DNA of 64,000 nucleotides from NCBI GenBank assembly GCA_031382085.1, contig JANMYM010000024.1:1-64000 (forward strand). Reading direction: 5' to 3'. This stretch comes from UBA964 sp031382085. GTDB lineage: Bacteria; Pseudomonadota; Gammaproteobacteria; Steroidobacterales; Steroidobacteraceae. The notes under the pieces are model-generated. The model did no database searches. It was not told where the DNA came from and saw nothing but the letters and a program-made list of their open reading frames with translations. Every line of letters starts with the position of its first letter. Position 1 is the stretch's first letter. The translations under genes were made by a program, and so were the position numbers. Positions 24,056-33,696 of this stretch are shown one piece after another.

Positions 24056-24847
24056 CTATTTCAGCGGCTTGCGAAAGCGCAGCGTGTAACGATCGCTGAA
24101 ACCTTTGATGGACTCGCGCTGGCTGTCGTATTGCAACATGTCATCCGGGCGATAGTGCAGCGGCGAATAGTCTTCGAAAACGAAGCCGGCGGCCTGCACT
24201 TCCTTGATGACCGTCACTGGATCGGAACGGCGCCAGGTTTCCGGGTTGTAAGGCTCCATGTGACGCTTGGTGTGATCGTTGACGCCGTAGACACCACCCG
24301 GCTTCAGTGCCAGGAAAACCTGCTTGTTGAGCAGCGCGCGCGTCGCCGGCGTCATGTTGTGGTAGTTACGGAAGGTCAGCACCATGTCGGCGTCGCGCAC
24401 CGGAATGTCGATCGAACTGGCCTGGAAGATGCCGGGCTGATCGGTTGGTGCGAGTGTTACTTTGGAATCAACCGCCACGACCTTGTCCAGCTTCCATTCC
24501 GCGAGTTTGGTGGCGGTCCGGGCCTGGCCAACGGTGATGTACAGCTTGCCCTTGTCGGCCAGCACCTGGCCGAGGACCTTGGTGTACCAACCGGCGCCGG
24601 GAAACAGCTCGATCACGGTCATGTTAGGTTTCAGGCCGAAGAACCCCAGGGTCTGGATCGGCTTGCGCTCCGATGAATCCCGGGCGCGTTCTTCGGGTGT
24701 GCGGATATCGCTGGCCAGCGCCTTTTCGATGGCCAGTGTCGTTTCATCCTTGGGGGGCGCCGGCGGTGCCTGCGCCGCGACGGGCAGGGCCAGCGACAAC
24801 GCGAGCAGGCTTGCGTTGATCAGATTTGTTATCGGGCGAAATGTCAT
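24056..24847 (-). CDS. Exported class I SAM-dependent methyltransferase
   Basis: A 263-residue protein with a signal peptide (LLALSLALPVAAQAPPAP, cleaved near residue 25) and a methyltransferase core: VIELFPGAGWYTKVL (motif I variant), then DADMVLTFRNYHNM and LKPGGVYGVNDHT. An AAGGAG Shine-Dalgarno sequence 7 nt upstream decides the start at 24847 over a longer frame. Such exported methyltransferase-like proteins occur in many proteobacteria; the substrate and SAM source outside the cytoplasm are unclear. It lies between a hydrolase and a rhombosortase-like gene, all on the minus strand. Confidence 0.75.
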   Translation of the reverse strand: MTFRPITNLINASLLALSLALPVAAQAPPAPPKDETTLAIEKALASDIRTPEERARDSSERKPIQTLGFFGLKPNMTVIELFPGAGWYTKVLGQVLADKGKLYITVGQARTATKLAEWKLDKVVAVDSKVTLAPTDQPGIFQASSIDIPVRDADMVLTFRNYHNMTPATRALLNKQVFLALKPGGVYGVNDHTKRHMEPYNPETWRRSDPVTVIKEVQAAGFVFEDYSPLHYRPDDMLQYDSQRESIKGFSDRYTLRFRKPLK

Positions 24848-24888
24848 GTTCAAACTCCTTGTTAGGTCACGGTCTTGCATGCAAAAAA

Positions 24889-25902
24889 TCAGTCTGTCCG
24901 GGCGGATTCCGCCGGTGCTGGCCGCGCCAGGCCGGTGCTGCGGGTAACTCGCAGCAGCTTATCGTCCCAGCGGCCCTGCAGAAAGGCATCCACGTCGCTG
25001 GCAAACTGCTCCGGTTGCTCGAGATAGAAATAGTGGCCGACTTTTTCATACTTCTTCAACAGCGTCGGGGCGTTAAACAGCCAGTGCTGGAATACATCGC
25101 CTTCGAGGTGAACGACCGTGATATTGCCTTTGCCCCACATCACGAGTGTCGGCGCGGTGATCTGACCTAACACCGTTTCCGGATCGCCGGTCTGGAATTG
25201 CTTCATCATGGTCGCGCCTTCGACGCGCAGCGTAGCGCGGCGGTTCATGTCGTAGACCCGCTGCACCAGGTCCTCCGGCGGTTTGCCGCCGCCGCCAAAC
25301 TGTTTGGCGAGGTTCTCGCGCCAGTAGCGCTTCGACTTGAAATAACTGCGCACCCACTGCTGCAGCCGCGTGCCGCGCGCGCGATTGGGGTCGGTGGTCG
25401 CGGTGCGTGGCATGCCGGCGCTGTTGACCAGGATCAGGCGCCTGACCTGGTCCGGGTGCGCCGCTGCATACCTGAACGCGGTGGTCCCGCCAGACGAAGT
25501 GCCTAACAGAAAGAATTCGCGTACGTCGAGCTTGTCGGTCAGCGCCGCCAGGATGCGTTCGTTGTGCTGCAGCGAGTAGTCGTTCTTCGGATCCGCGCCC
25601 GTCAGTCCATTGGTCATCGAATCGAAGCGAATGACCCGATAGCGGCTCTTGAGCCTTGAGGTGAGGTCGTTCCAGCTGTGCAGGCTCATGAAAGAAGCAT
25701 GCAGCAGCACCAGCACCGGTCCCTGGCCTTCATCCAAGTAATGTACGCGCACGCCGTCGATATCGACAAATTTGGAATTCGGCAGCGTGTAGCGTGCTTC
25801 CAGCTCCAGCAGGCTGAGTGTCAGGGCGCCGCTGGTCAGTGTCAGCACGATAGCTAACACGGCGACCACCACAATCCCGGCCAGCCAGCCCAATGCTCTC
25901 AT
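24889..25902 (-). CDS. Alpha/beta hydrolase, membrane-anchored
   Basis: A 337-residue protein with an N-terminal hydrophobic anchor (about 4-32) and an alpha/beta-hydrolase fold. The nucleophile elbow is GTSSGG, the oxyanion-hole strand LVLLHASFMSLHSW, and the catalytic His lies in VGHYFYLEQPEQF. The cap region is rich in Lys and Arg. It would hydrolyse an ester or similar bond of a small lipophilic substrate in the periplasm or at the membrane. Its start overlaps the stop of the FAD dehydrogenase by 4 bp, so the two are translationally coupled and may act on one pathway. Confidence 0.85.
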   Translation of the reverse strand: MRALGWLAGIVVVAVLAIVLTLTSGALTLSLLELEARYTLPNSKFVDIDGVRVHYLDEGQGPVLVLLHASFMSLHSWNDLTSRLKSRYRVIRFDSMTNGLTGADPKNDYSLQHNERILAALTDKLDVREFFLLGTSSGGTTAFRYAAAHPDQVRRLILVNSAGMPRTATTDPNRARGTRLQQWVRSYFKSKRYWRENLAKQFGGGGKPPEDLVQRVYDMNRRATLRVEGATMMKQFQTGDPETVLGQITAPTLVMWGKGNITVVHLEGDVFQHWLFNAPTLLKKYEKVGHYFYLEQPEQFASDVDAFLQGRWDDKLLRVTRSTGLARPAPAESARTD

Positions 25903-27416
25903 GCGGCCCTCTTGCCCAGTGGCAGTGTTTCGCCCAGCCAGTGGCCGAGCGTCAGCGCCGGGGTCAACATCATGCCGGGCGTGAAGGCGTTGCCGAGCGT
26001 GACGCCGCTGCCCAGCACTTCGCCGGCCGCGTACAAATTCGGAATCGGCTTGTTGTCCGCGCCCAGCACCCGCAGCTGATTGTCGACCACCAGACCGGTG
26101 GACGAGGTCGCGGAATGCCCCATGTGGATCACCCCGTAGAATGGCGCCTTTTCGATGCGTCGCGGCATGTATTCTCGACCTAACAGACGATCGGTCCAGG
26201 AATCCACCGAGGCATTGTAGTCGCGCACCGTGGCTGCGAGCCCGGCCGCATCCACCTGGATTTTGGTCGCCAGTTCCACGAGGCTGTCAGCCTTCGCGAA
26301 CATCGGATGCCGGTCGAAATGTTCGCGCATCTGTGCGCGCGTAAACCCCGGTACGCCCACCGGCGATTCGTCGAATATCAGCTGGTCGAAAACAATTGCG
26401 TAGCGCAGGTCCGGCAATTTGAGCAGCGCCTGTTCGCGCCGCCAGGTGCCGGAGTCGTCCTCGCGGAAGAAACGCCGGCCTTTGCCATCGACCCAGATTT
26501 CCCAGGGCAGGCGCTCCTGCGGTACCGTAATGAAACGCTTGTAGACTCTGGCCGGGAAAGCCGCCGCCGTGAGAATCGAGCCCGTACCGGCACGATGCAG
26601 TTCGCGGCCGCGCAACTGCGCGCCGACCGCGGTCGCGAGATCCAGGCCTTCGCCGAGATTGGTCGGGTAGGCGCCCGCCGCATACGCGGGATAACCGCAA
26701 TGCCGGAGAAACGCTTCCGGGTTCATCGCGTAGCCGCCCGTGGTCAGCAATAGGTGCCGGCCGTGAAATTCACGCTGGCCCGCAGGCGTTGTGGCACGCA
26801 CCCCGATCACCGCGCCGCTGCGATCCCGCAACAAGCTAACAACTTTGGAGTTGACCTGGGTATGCACGCGGCCGCTGGCGAGTTCCGGCGCCAGCTCGCG
26901 TTCCACCACGGCCAGGATGTCGCGGCCTTCGTTTTTGGCCCAGAGGTAGCGCGCGACCGAGTAGGCCGGCCGTCCGGGTGAGTCACCGGTCACGGGATGC
27001 TCTGGCAGTGGCTTGAGGCCGTTGTCTAACAACCAGTTGACCGTGACAGGCGCGTGGTCCACGGTCAGGCGCACGATGTCCGGATCGGCGAGTCCGCGCG
27101 TGATGCGCATGATGTCGTCGTAATGCCGGTCCGGGCTGTCGACGATGCCTCTGGCGACCTGCGTGCGCGATCCGGCGGCGGCGATCTGGCCGTTCGCAAG
27201 ATGCAGATTGCCCCCGATCTTGTCGGCGCTGTCGATGAGCAGCACATGCGCGCCACGGCGCGAGGCAAAGATCGCGGCCGGGAGACCCGCTGTACCGGCA
27301 CCCACAATGATCAGGTCCCAGTGCCGGGCGCTCATCGACGCTGCCACGGTCTGTTGCGAGACCGCAAATCCCGCCGAAGAAGCCAGTGCACTCGTAACAA
27401 AATTGCGTCTCTGCAT
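25899..27416 (-). CDS. Tat-exported FAD-dependent dehydrogenase (fumarate reductase/ketosteroid dehydrogenase-like)
   Basis: A 505-residue flavoprotein. It starts MQRRNFVTSALASSAG, a twin-arginine signal; a longer in-frame extension to 27713 crosses the divergent neighbour and is rejected. The FAD motif IIVVGAGTAGLPAA (about 35-48), the IGGNLHLANG loop and the C-terminal NLYAAGEVLGSG...GNAFTPGMML segment place it in the FAD_binding_2 family, which includes fumarate reductase, 3-ketosteroid delta-1-dehydrogenase and urocanate reductase. A periplasmic dehydrogenation or reduction is expected. First gene of a four-gene minus-strand cluster. Confidence 0.8.
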   Translation of the reverse strand: MQRRNFVTSALASSAGFAVSQQTVAASMSARHWDLIIVGAGTAGLPAAIFASRRGAHVLLIDSADKIGGNLHLANGQIAAAGSRTQVARGIVDSPDRHYDDIMRITRGLADPDIVRLTVDHAPVTVNWLLDNGLKPLPEHPVTGDSPGRPAYSVARYLWAKNEGRDILAVVERELAPELASGRVHTQVNSKVVSLLRDRSGAVIGVRATTPAGQREFHGRHLLLTTGGYAMNPEAFLRHCGYPAYAAGAYPTNLGEGLDLATAVGAQLRGRELHRAGTGSILTAAAFPARVYKRFITVPQERLPWEIWVDGKGRRFFREDDSGTWRREQALLKLPDLRYAIVFDQLIFDESPVGVPGFTRAQMREHFDRHPMFAKADSLVELATKIQVDAAGLAATVRDYNASVDSWTDRLLGREYMPRRIEKAPFYGVIHMGHSATSSTGLVVDNQLRVLGADNKPIPNLYAAGEVLGSGVTLGNAFTPGMMLTPALTLGHWLGETLPLGKRAA

Positions 27417-27546
27417 GGCAATGCCGCACCCCCTTAAGTCCGCCGATCCTAGCAAGGGTAGCAGGGCCAAAGGACCTCCAAGGGCTCCCAATCCATTGTG
27501 TGGCGGCCCGGCGTGTCGGCACCGAGCTTCGCGGTAGACTCGAGCG

Positions 27547-28707
27547 GTGAGCGACCTGCTGCATTCCCTGCGTCTGAAGCGCACGCCTGATGAACGCGGG
27601 CGTGCGCGCTTCGTGACCGGGCTGCGGCGGCTGGTCACCCACGAACTCGCGGCCGGTCTGCGCCAGAGTTTTGAACGCGATGTGCCTGAGCGCGAGCAGC
27701 GCGCCGCGCGCAATGGCCAGTACGTGCATCGGCTGGCGCGCTCGCTCGAGGCATTCCGCTTCTATTCGGCGCTGCGCGTTGCCGCCCAGGACATGGTGTA
27801 TCAGAGCGTGTGCGCGCCGATCGAGCGCCAGCGCGATACCCTGGTCGAACGTGCTGCGGAACTGGCACGCGAGCAGCCGCTCGGCAGCCTGACCCTGAAT
27901 CCCGCGTTGGCGATTCCACGTTCCGTCAGTGCGATTGATATCCACCTGATGCCGGGCAGTTACAGCCGCGAAGACGGCCCCGACGACCTGACTGCCGGTG
28001 CGGTGTATGACAACCGCCTGCAGGTAACGTCGATGGATCTAATGGGCCGCAATTTGGACGATATCGGTCAATCGATTGCGAGTTATGTACGCGCACAGCA
28101 TCCGGATTTTCATCCGCGGAAGATTCTCGATCTCGGTTGTACCGTAGGTCACAACACGGGTGCGTGGAAAGATGTGTTTCCGCGTAGTGAGGTCCATGGC
28201 ATCGATGTGGCGGCACCCTGCCTGCGCTATGCGCTGGCGCGCGCCCGCGCGCAAAACCGCGCGATTCACTTTCATCAGATGAATGCGACCGCGCTCAGGT
28301 TCGCCGACGCCAGTTTCGACGTGATCTTTTCCTCGATGTTCCTGCACGAACTGCCGCGGCGCGATATCAACGCCGTATTTGGTGAGGCGCGCCGGGTGTT
28401 GCGGCCTGGCGGTCTCATGCTGCACATGGAACTGCCACCTAACAGATCGCTCGCGCCGTTCGACCAGTTCTATCTCGACTGGGATTCGTTCTACAACAAC
28501 GAGCCGTTTTACAAATCCTATCGCGACCAGGATCCGCGCGCGCTGTGCCGGGCGGCGGGGTTCGCTGACGAACGATTCTTCGAGCGCGCGATTCCGTCAG
28601 TATCGGATGCCGTGGCCTGGAAGTCCCGCGACCAGACCCCGATTGACGCGGCGGTCGGGAAGTTGACCGCGGGCGTGCGCTGGTATTTTTTTGGGGCGTG
28701 GAAGTAA
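27547..28707 (+). CDS. Class I SAM-dependent methyltransferase
   Basis: A 386-residue cytoplasmic protein with a GTG start. The first 190 residues are helical without a known domain; the C-terminal half is a Methyltransf_11 fold: KILDLGCTVGHNTGAW (motif I), HGIDVAAPCLRYA, FDVIFSSMFLHEL and VLRPGGLMLHMELP. It is divergent from the Tat-exported dehydrogenase, with 130 bp between the starts holding the promoters. It may methylate a product of the neighbouring oxidoreductase/hydrolase genes, but this is guesswork. Confidence 0.85.
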   Translation: MSDLLHSLRLKRTPDERGRARFVTGLRRLVTHELAAGLRQSFERDVPEREQRAARNGQYVHRLARSLEAFRFYSALRVAAQDMVYQSVCAPIERQRDTLVERAAELAREQPLGSLTLNPALAIPRSVSAIDIHLMPGSYSREDGPDDLTAGAVYDNRLQVTSMDLMGRNLDDIGQSIASYVRAQHPDFHPRKILDLGCTVGHNTGAWKDVFPRSEVHGIDVAAPCLRYALARARAQNRAIHFHQMNATALRFADASFDVIFSSMFLHELPRRDINAVFGEARRVLRPGGLMLHMELPPNRSLAPFDQFYLDWDSFYNNEPFYKSYRDQDPRALCRAAGFADERFFERAIPSVSDAVAWKSRDQTPIDAAVGKLTAGVRWYFFGAWK

Positions 28708-28869
28708 GAAGGCACCCCGGGCGCTCTGTTAGCCGAGGTTCCCGCTTACAGCCGATTCACGCGCCGCAACAATTTGTCCAGCAGCCGAGCTGTTATGAGG
28801 AGATAACTTGACGATTCGCCGCGCTCGCACAAGACTTTGCTTTCCATCCAAGGATCGGGGGATACTCAA

Positions 28870-31179
28870 ATGTTTCAAATTAGCAACAAAAACCGTTCTT
28901 TCGCACTATCGTCAGCATTGTTATTGCTCGGCGCCGCCGCGGCGCCGCTGGCAGGCGCACAAAATAACCAGGGCGATGCGGTCCTTGAGGAAATTGTCGT
29001 CACCGCGCAGAAGCGCGCCGAAAACCTCCAGGACACGCCAATCGCAGTGTCGGCCATCACCGGCGAAATGATCAGCAAGCTGGCCATCGATAGCACCAGC
29101 GCAATCGCGACCCGCAACCCGTCGCTGGTTTACAGCGAGGCCGGCGGTGAATCGCAACTCTATATCCGCGGCATTGGCAGCAATATTTTCAGCGTCGGCG
29201 TCGACCAAAGCATTGCGACCCATATCGATGGCATCTACACGGGTCGCGCCAACATGGGGCTCACGCAGTTCCTCGATGTCGAGCGCGTGGAAATCCTGCG
29301 CGGGCCGCAGGGCACACTCTACGGACGCAATGCGACTGGCGGCGCCATCAACATCATCTCCGCGCAGCCGACCGATACGCTGCAGGGCTATGCGACGCTC
29401 GGTACCGGCAGCTTCAGCCGCCGCGAATTCAAGGGCGCGTTGTCCGGCCCGTTAGGCGGCAGCGGCTTCTCGGCGCGCGTCGCGGTGCGCAGCCTCGATG
29501 ACGATGGCTACACCAAAAACGTCGACCCGCGCGGTACTAACAAGATCGACGATAACGATCTCAAGGCCGGCCGCGCGATCCTGCGTTACAGCAACGACAC
29601 GCTGACAGCGAGCCTGGCTGCCGACTACAGCAAGTTCAAGAACGGCAACACCAGCATTTACCCGCTTGACAGCGTCGGTCTGGCGCAAAGCTTTGGCGCC
29701 GTTGCGACCGGCGACCCGCATGTCACCCGCAATAACACACCGAGCTTCCACAACTGGCGGACCGGCGGCGTCACGCTGACCGCGGACTGGAAGTTCAACG
29801 ACAGTCTCACCCTGAGCTCGGTGTCTGGTTATCGCGAATGGGACAGCGATTTCCTGTTCAACACCGACGGTACTGAAATCGAGATCACACGCTCCACCTT
29901 CATCTATGACAGCGTGCAGTATTCGTCCGAACTGCGACTCGCCGGCGACCATACATGGGGCAACTGGCTGTTAGGCGCGTACTGGTTCAAGGAAGACAAG
30001 TTCGGCGCGCTCGGCCTCGTGCGAGTGGGTTTCACGCCGCCGACGGTGTTGTCGCCGCGTTCGTTCGACTTTTTCGCTGACGGCAGCGGCCGCGCGACCG
30101 CGATGTTCGGCCAGGTCAATTACAAGGTCAATGATCAACTGAGCCTGACCGCGGGCATCCGCTACAGCGACGAAACAAAATCCGACCTGCTGCGCAGCAC
30201 GACGCTGGTGCCGGATACCGCGCTGCTGGGCCTGTTCGCGTCCACGTCGCCGCCCGCTGCGACGGCGGCGGGCACGCGCAATGTCTCGCGCAGCTGGACG
30301 GCGGTAACGCCGCGCCTGGGTCTCGAGTGGCGGCCGGCCGAAAACCGCCTCTACTATCTGAGTTACAGCAGGGGCTTCAAGTCCGGCGGCTTCAACGACC
30401 TGTCGGTTATCAACCCGCCGTTCAATCCGGAGTTTGTCAAGAGCTATGAGATCGGCGCCAAGACTGAGTTGTTTGATCGCCGGCTACGATTCAACGCGAC
30501 GGTATTCAAGTACGACTACACCGATCTGCAGGTATCCGTGTTCTCGTCGCTGGGCAATATAACGACCACGTTCACGACCAACGCCGCAGCGGCCACCATC
30601 AACGGCGTTGAGCTGGAAATGCAGGCCAAACCGACACGAAATCTCGAAATAACCGCAAATATCAGTTGGCTGGACGCCACCTACGACAGCTTCACAACGC
30701 CTTACGGCACCTGCAATGCAACTAACGCGGCACTCGATTCACGCTGCGTCGGTCGCGCCGGCCTGCCGCGCCTGATCGATGCGAGCGGCAATCGTCTCAA
30801 CAATGCGCCGGAAGCGGCGGGCTCGCTGTCCTTGCAGTACGACATCGATGTTTCGTCCGGCGGCAAGGTGTCATTGTTAGGTCAGGTGTCGCATCGCGAC
30901 CGCGTGTACTTCCTGCCGGCCAACCCCGCGGCGATGTCGGAAGCCGGGTACTCACTGTTCGATGCACGCGTGAGCTATGCCAGCGCAGGCGGTGCCTGGG
31001 AGATCGGCGCCTATGGCAAGAATCTTGGCGACACCGATTACTTCCAGAATCGCGTGCAGTTCACTTCGACCAGCGACGGCCGTAATGATCCGTTCAACAC
31101 CGGTAGTGTGTTAGGTTACGTGGCGCCGGGGCGGCAGTGGGGTGTGGACTTCACCTATCGATTCGGAGAGTCGAAGTAG
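28870..31179 (+). CDS. TonB-dependent outer-membrane receptor
   Basis: A 769-residue receptor: signal peptide (about 1-30, LAGAQNN), TonB box (EEIVVTAQK), plug domain (about 45-160, RGPQGTLYGRNATGGAINI) and a 22-strand-type barrel ending WGVDFTYRFGESK. The start at 28870 is preceded by a GGGG-rich ribosome site; an ATG at 28837 is also in frame. The EEIVVTAQ-type receptors without an FecA extension are common in Sphingomonas- and Xanthomonas-like bacteria for sugars, aromatics or steroids. The ligand is unknown, but the nearby oxidoreductase, hydrolase and methyltransferase genes suggest a lipophilic organic compound rather than iron. Confidence 0.92.
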   Translation: MFQISNKNRSFALSSALLLLGAAAAPLAGAQNNQGDAVLEEIVVTAQKRAENLQDTPIAVSAITGEMISKLAIDSTSAIATRNPSLVYSEAGGESQLYIRGIGSNIFSVGVDQSIATHIDGIYTGRANMGLTQFLDVERVEILRGPQGTLYGRNATGGAINIISAQPTDTLQGYATLGTGSFSRREFKGALSGPLGGSGFSARVAVRSLDDDGYTKNVDPRGTNKIDDNDLKAGRAILRYSNDTLTASLAADYSKFKNGNTSIYPLDSVGLAQSFGAVATGDPHVTRNNTPSFHNWRTGGVTLTADWKFNDSLTLSSVSGYREWDSDFLFNTDGTEIEITRSTFIYDSVQYSSELRLAGDHTWGNWLLGAYWFKEDKFGALGLVRVGFTPPTVLSPRSFDFFADGSGRATAMFGQVNYKVNDQLSLTAGIRYSDETKSDLLRSTTLVPDTALLGLFASTSPPAATAAGTRNVSRSWTAVTPRLGLEWRPAENRLYYLSYSRGFKSGGFNDLSVINPPFNPEFVKSYEIGAKTELFDRRLRFNATVFKYDYTDLQVSVFSSLGNITTTFTTNAAAATINGVELEMQAKPTRNLEITANISWLDATYDSFTTPYGTCNATNAALDSRCVGRAGLPRLIDASGNRLNNAPEAAGSLSLQYDIDVSSGGKVSLLGQVSHRDRVYFLPANPAAMSEAGYSLFDARVSYASAGGAWEIGAYGKNLGDTDYFQNRVQFTSTSDGRNDPFNTGSVLGYVAPGRQWGVDFTYRFGESK

Positions 31180-31246
31180 CACCAGCACTTTCGACGGCGG
31201 TTTGCACCCTGCGCTTGTCATAACTCGATTGCCATAGCACGACAAA

Positions 31247-31260
31247 GTGACACCACTCAC
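31247..31260. promoter_or_regulatory. Possible CRP-like site, weaker
   Basis: GTGACACCACTCAC contains the CRP core half-sites GTGA and TCAC with the 6-bp spacer; the outer T/A positions do not match. It lies about 70 bp before the start of the small exported protein at 31330, a reasonable place for an activator. Confidence 0.3.
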
Positions 31261-31329
31261 GATATAGGAGTCACACCTGCCGGTACGCTTGAGTCTTCAC
31301 GTTTGAAACCGACGGAGAGATTTGCAGCG

Positions 31330-31659
31330 ATGAAACACGTCACGGCATGCATCGTGCTGCTTCTGGTTTTATCGATTGGCGCGCCTGTCAAAGCGGCAGC
31401 GCCGGAGAAATTTGAGAAGGAGTGCGTCAAGTCGCTCTCGAAGTCAGAGCGCAAGCGTCTGCACGGCGAGCACGAGGCTTACTGCCGTTGTGTCACCGAG
31501 GCAGGCCAGAGACTGGGCTTTACCCGCAAAGAGTTCGCGATCGAGCGTGAAAGAATGAGTCGCGACCCCGAGGCTGCGGCGAGCGGCCGCATGCGCCAGA
31601 TCAGCAACCTGTGTCACGACGGCATCAACCGGACCGCGCGCGAACGTTCCGGATTCTGA
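31330..31659 (+). CDS. Small exported Cys-containing protein, unknown
   Basis: A 109-residue protein with a clear signal peptide (MKHVTACIVLLLVLSIGAPVKAAA) and a charged mature part containing four cysteines, including YCRCV. The ATG at 31330 is chosen because the upstream in-frame TTG adds residues before the signal peptide. The mature part is helical and Arg/Glu-rich. No family is recognised. A possible CRP-like site lies upstream. Confidence 0.7.
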   Translation: MKHVTACIVLLLVLSIGAPVKAAAPEKFEKECVKSLSKSERKRLHGEHEAYCRCVTEAGQRLGFTRKEFAIERERMSRDPEAAASGRMRQISNLCHDGINRTARERSGF

Positions 31660-31714
31660 TGCGAGTCGATGCGGCGTGGTCACCAGCGCTGCCATCGATC
31701 CTGCCGGGAGCGCC

Positions 31715-32941
31715 TTATCGCTCCGACAATCGATTCAACACGATTTTGCCGTCGGTAATGACGAGCATCGGTTCAAACAAGGTCGTCGGATCGGTGCGCG
31801 GATCGCGATCCACGACCAGCAGATCCGCTTCAAGGCCCACGGCAACGCTGCCGGTGCGTGCCTCGATGCCCAGCACGCGCGCGGAGTTGTAGGTTGCGGA
31901 CGTGATCGCCTCTAACGGCGTGTAGCCGCAGGCAACCAGCTCCGCCACTTCGTGGCCCGGTCGTACACGCGAGGATTCATCGCCGTCGCCATACGTGCCG
32001 TCGGTTCCCACCGCGACCGTGATTCCCAGCGCGCGCGCCTTGCGCACCGCGTCGCGCAGCGGGCGCATCATGTGAGTCGTGCGCAACTGCAGCGCAACGT
32101 CATCGGCACTGTCGCCGTGCGGATCGCCTAACGGACTCATGATGGCCAGCGTCGGTACGAAGAAAGTGCCTTGCTTGCGCATCAGCGCCAGGGTCTCGTC
32201 GTCCAGGTACGTGCCATGCTCGATGCTGCGTACGCCGGCCCGGACAGCTGCATTCGCGCCATGCCGGTCGTGGGCATGCGCCGCGACGAACAAGCCAGCC
32301 TTGCCGGCTTCCAGCACGGCGGCGCGGATTTCCTCGTAAGACAATTCCTGGCGGCGCGGATCGGTGCGTGCCAGACCCGCGCGTTCGCTGGCGCCGACCT
32401 TGATCACGTCCGCGCCGCGCGCTGCGACCGCTCGGACCACGACCGCAACGTTGTCGGCGCCCTGCAGCGGCGCATCCAGATACTGCCCGAATTGTGGGAA
32501 GCTCAATATGAAAGGCTCGCCAAGCCGCGGGCGCACATGCCCACCCGACACCAGCATCTGCGGACCTTGTATGTATCCCGCGCGCACCAGATCGCGCGTC
32601 GCCATGGCTTTCAGATAGGCATCGCCGAGCACGCGCGTCGTGGTCACACCGGAGAGCAGCGCACGCCTGGCCGAGGCGGGATCCTCGATATGCGTATGGG
32701 CATCGATGAAGCCCGGCAGTAAAAATGCGCCCTGCAGATCGATCGCGTCGGCACGAGTGCCGGCGGCGGTAATCTGCGCAATCTTTCCAGACGAAATGCG
32801 CAGATTGACCGCGCGAACTTTGGAATCCGGCAATCCATCGATGAGCTGCGCGTTGCTGAGCCACTGATCCGCCGCATTTGCAGGGGGCGCGATCAGCACC
32901 AGCAACGCCGCCAGACAAGTCAGTAATCCAGTCTTCATCAT
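31715..32941 (-). CDS. Exported metal-dependent amidohydrolase
   Basis: A 408-residue amidohydrolase-superfamily protein with a signal peptide (about 1-24, PPANAAD). Metal ligands are visible: DAHTH near 80, HAHD in the AHAHDRHGAN segment, IEHGTYLD and GTDGTYGDGDESS near the C terminus. It resembles imidazolonepropionase-like/prolidase-type exported hydrolases, which act on cyclic amides or Xaa-Pro dipeptides. The substrate is uncertain. It converges on the small exported protein gene. Confidence 0.87.
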   Translation of the reverse strand: MMKTGLLTCLAALLVLIAPPANAADQWLSNAQLIDGLPDSKVRAVNLRISSGKIAQITAAGTRADAIDLQGAFLLPGFIDAHTHIEDPASARRALLSGVTTTRVLGDAYLKAMATRDLVRAGYIQGPQMLVSGGHVRPRLGEPFILSFPQFGQYLDAPLQGADNVAVVVRAVAARGADVIKVGASERAGLARTDPRRQELSYEEIRAAVLEAGKAGLFVAAHAHDRHGANAAVRAGVRSIEHGTYLDDETLALMRKQGTFFVPTLAIMSPLGDPHGDSADDVALQLRTTHMMRPLRDAVRKARALGITVAVGTDGTYGDGDESSRVRPGHEVAELVACGYTPLEAITSATYNSARVLGIEARTGSVAVGLEADLLVVDRDPRTDPTTLFEPMLVITDGKIVLNRLSER

Positions 32942-32970
32942 TTTGACCCCACAGAAAAATTGTTAGTGAT

Positions 32971-33696
32971 CTACGAACGCCGGCTCAGTTCGTACAGGCA
33001 GATGTTAACCGTTGCCGCGACGTTCAGCGATTCAATCACCCCGGTACCTGCAATCGTGAATGGCTGGGCCTGCAGCGCCGCGAGCGCGTCGCGTGGCAAG
33101 CCGCGCGCTTCATTGCCAAAAATGTAACAATCGAACTTGCGGAACGCAGGCGTCGCGATCGACTCACCCTGCAGATCGAGGCTGGCGATGCGCCCGAAGC
33201 GCGTCGTGAGCGCAGCTAACGGCACATCGATTTCCACCGGCACATGGAAGATGGCGCCCATGCTGGCGCGCACCACCTTGCCGTTGTGCAGGTCCACGCT
33301 GTCGGGGCTGAGCAGGCAGCGGAACTTTCCGAACCACGCGAGTGTGCGCAGGATGGTGCCGAGATTGCCAGGATCCTGGATCTCATGCAGATAGATGGCG
33401 CGTTCGCCGGGCCGCGCAGCGGCTGATGTCAGCAGCGGCACGACGGCCGCAATACCCTGTGGTGAGCGTGTTTCACTGAGCATGGCCATCTGGCGTGTTG
33501 TGACCACGTGTGTGTTGAGCGGGCTGCTCCAGTCAGCGTATTCGCGCGTGAAATAGACTTCGCTGCTGCGCAGACGTGTGTCATTCAGCGCTGCATTCTG
33601 CAGCTCCTGCACCAGATGCTCACCTTCGATCAGGAAGCAGCCGAACTCTTCGCGGAATTTCTTCTGCTGGAGTTTCTTGATGTCTTCGAATTTCAT
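32971..33696 (-). CDS. TrmH/SpoU-family RNA 2'-O-methyltransferase
   Basis: A 241-residue SPOUT methyltransferase with the three family motifs: IQDPGNLGTILRT, FGNEARGL and IESLNVAATVNICLYE. The N-terminal 90 residues form the substrate-binding extension. It methylates a ribose 2'-OH in rRNA or tRNA; RlmB, TrmH and others share these motifs and the exact target cannot be assigned. Its start overlaps the stop of the flavoprotein gene by 4 bp. Confidence 0.88.
   Translation of the reverse strand: MKFEDIKKLQQKKFREEFGCFLIEGEHLVQELQNAALNDTRLRSSEVYFTREYADWSSPLNTHVVTTRQMAMLSETRSPQGIAAVVPLLTSAAARPGERAIYLHEIQDPGNLGTILRTLAWFGKFRCLLSPDSVDLHNGKVVRASMGAIFHVPVEIDVPLAALTTRFGRIASLDLQGESIATPAFRKFDCYIFGNEARGLPRDALAALQAQPFTIAGTGVIESLNVAATVNICLYELSRRS

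Noticed and set aside
27417..27713. Long N-terminal extension of the Tat flavoprotein
   Set aside because: It runs across the divergent methyltransferase start and is Arg-rich; the twin-arginine signal marks the true start at 27416.
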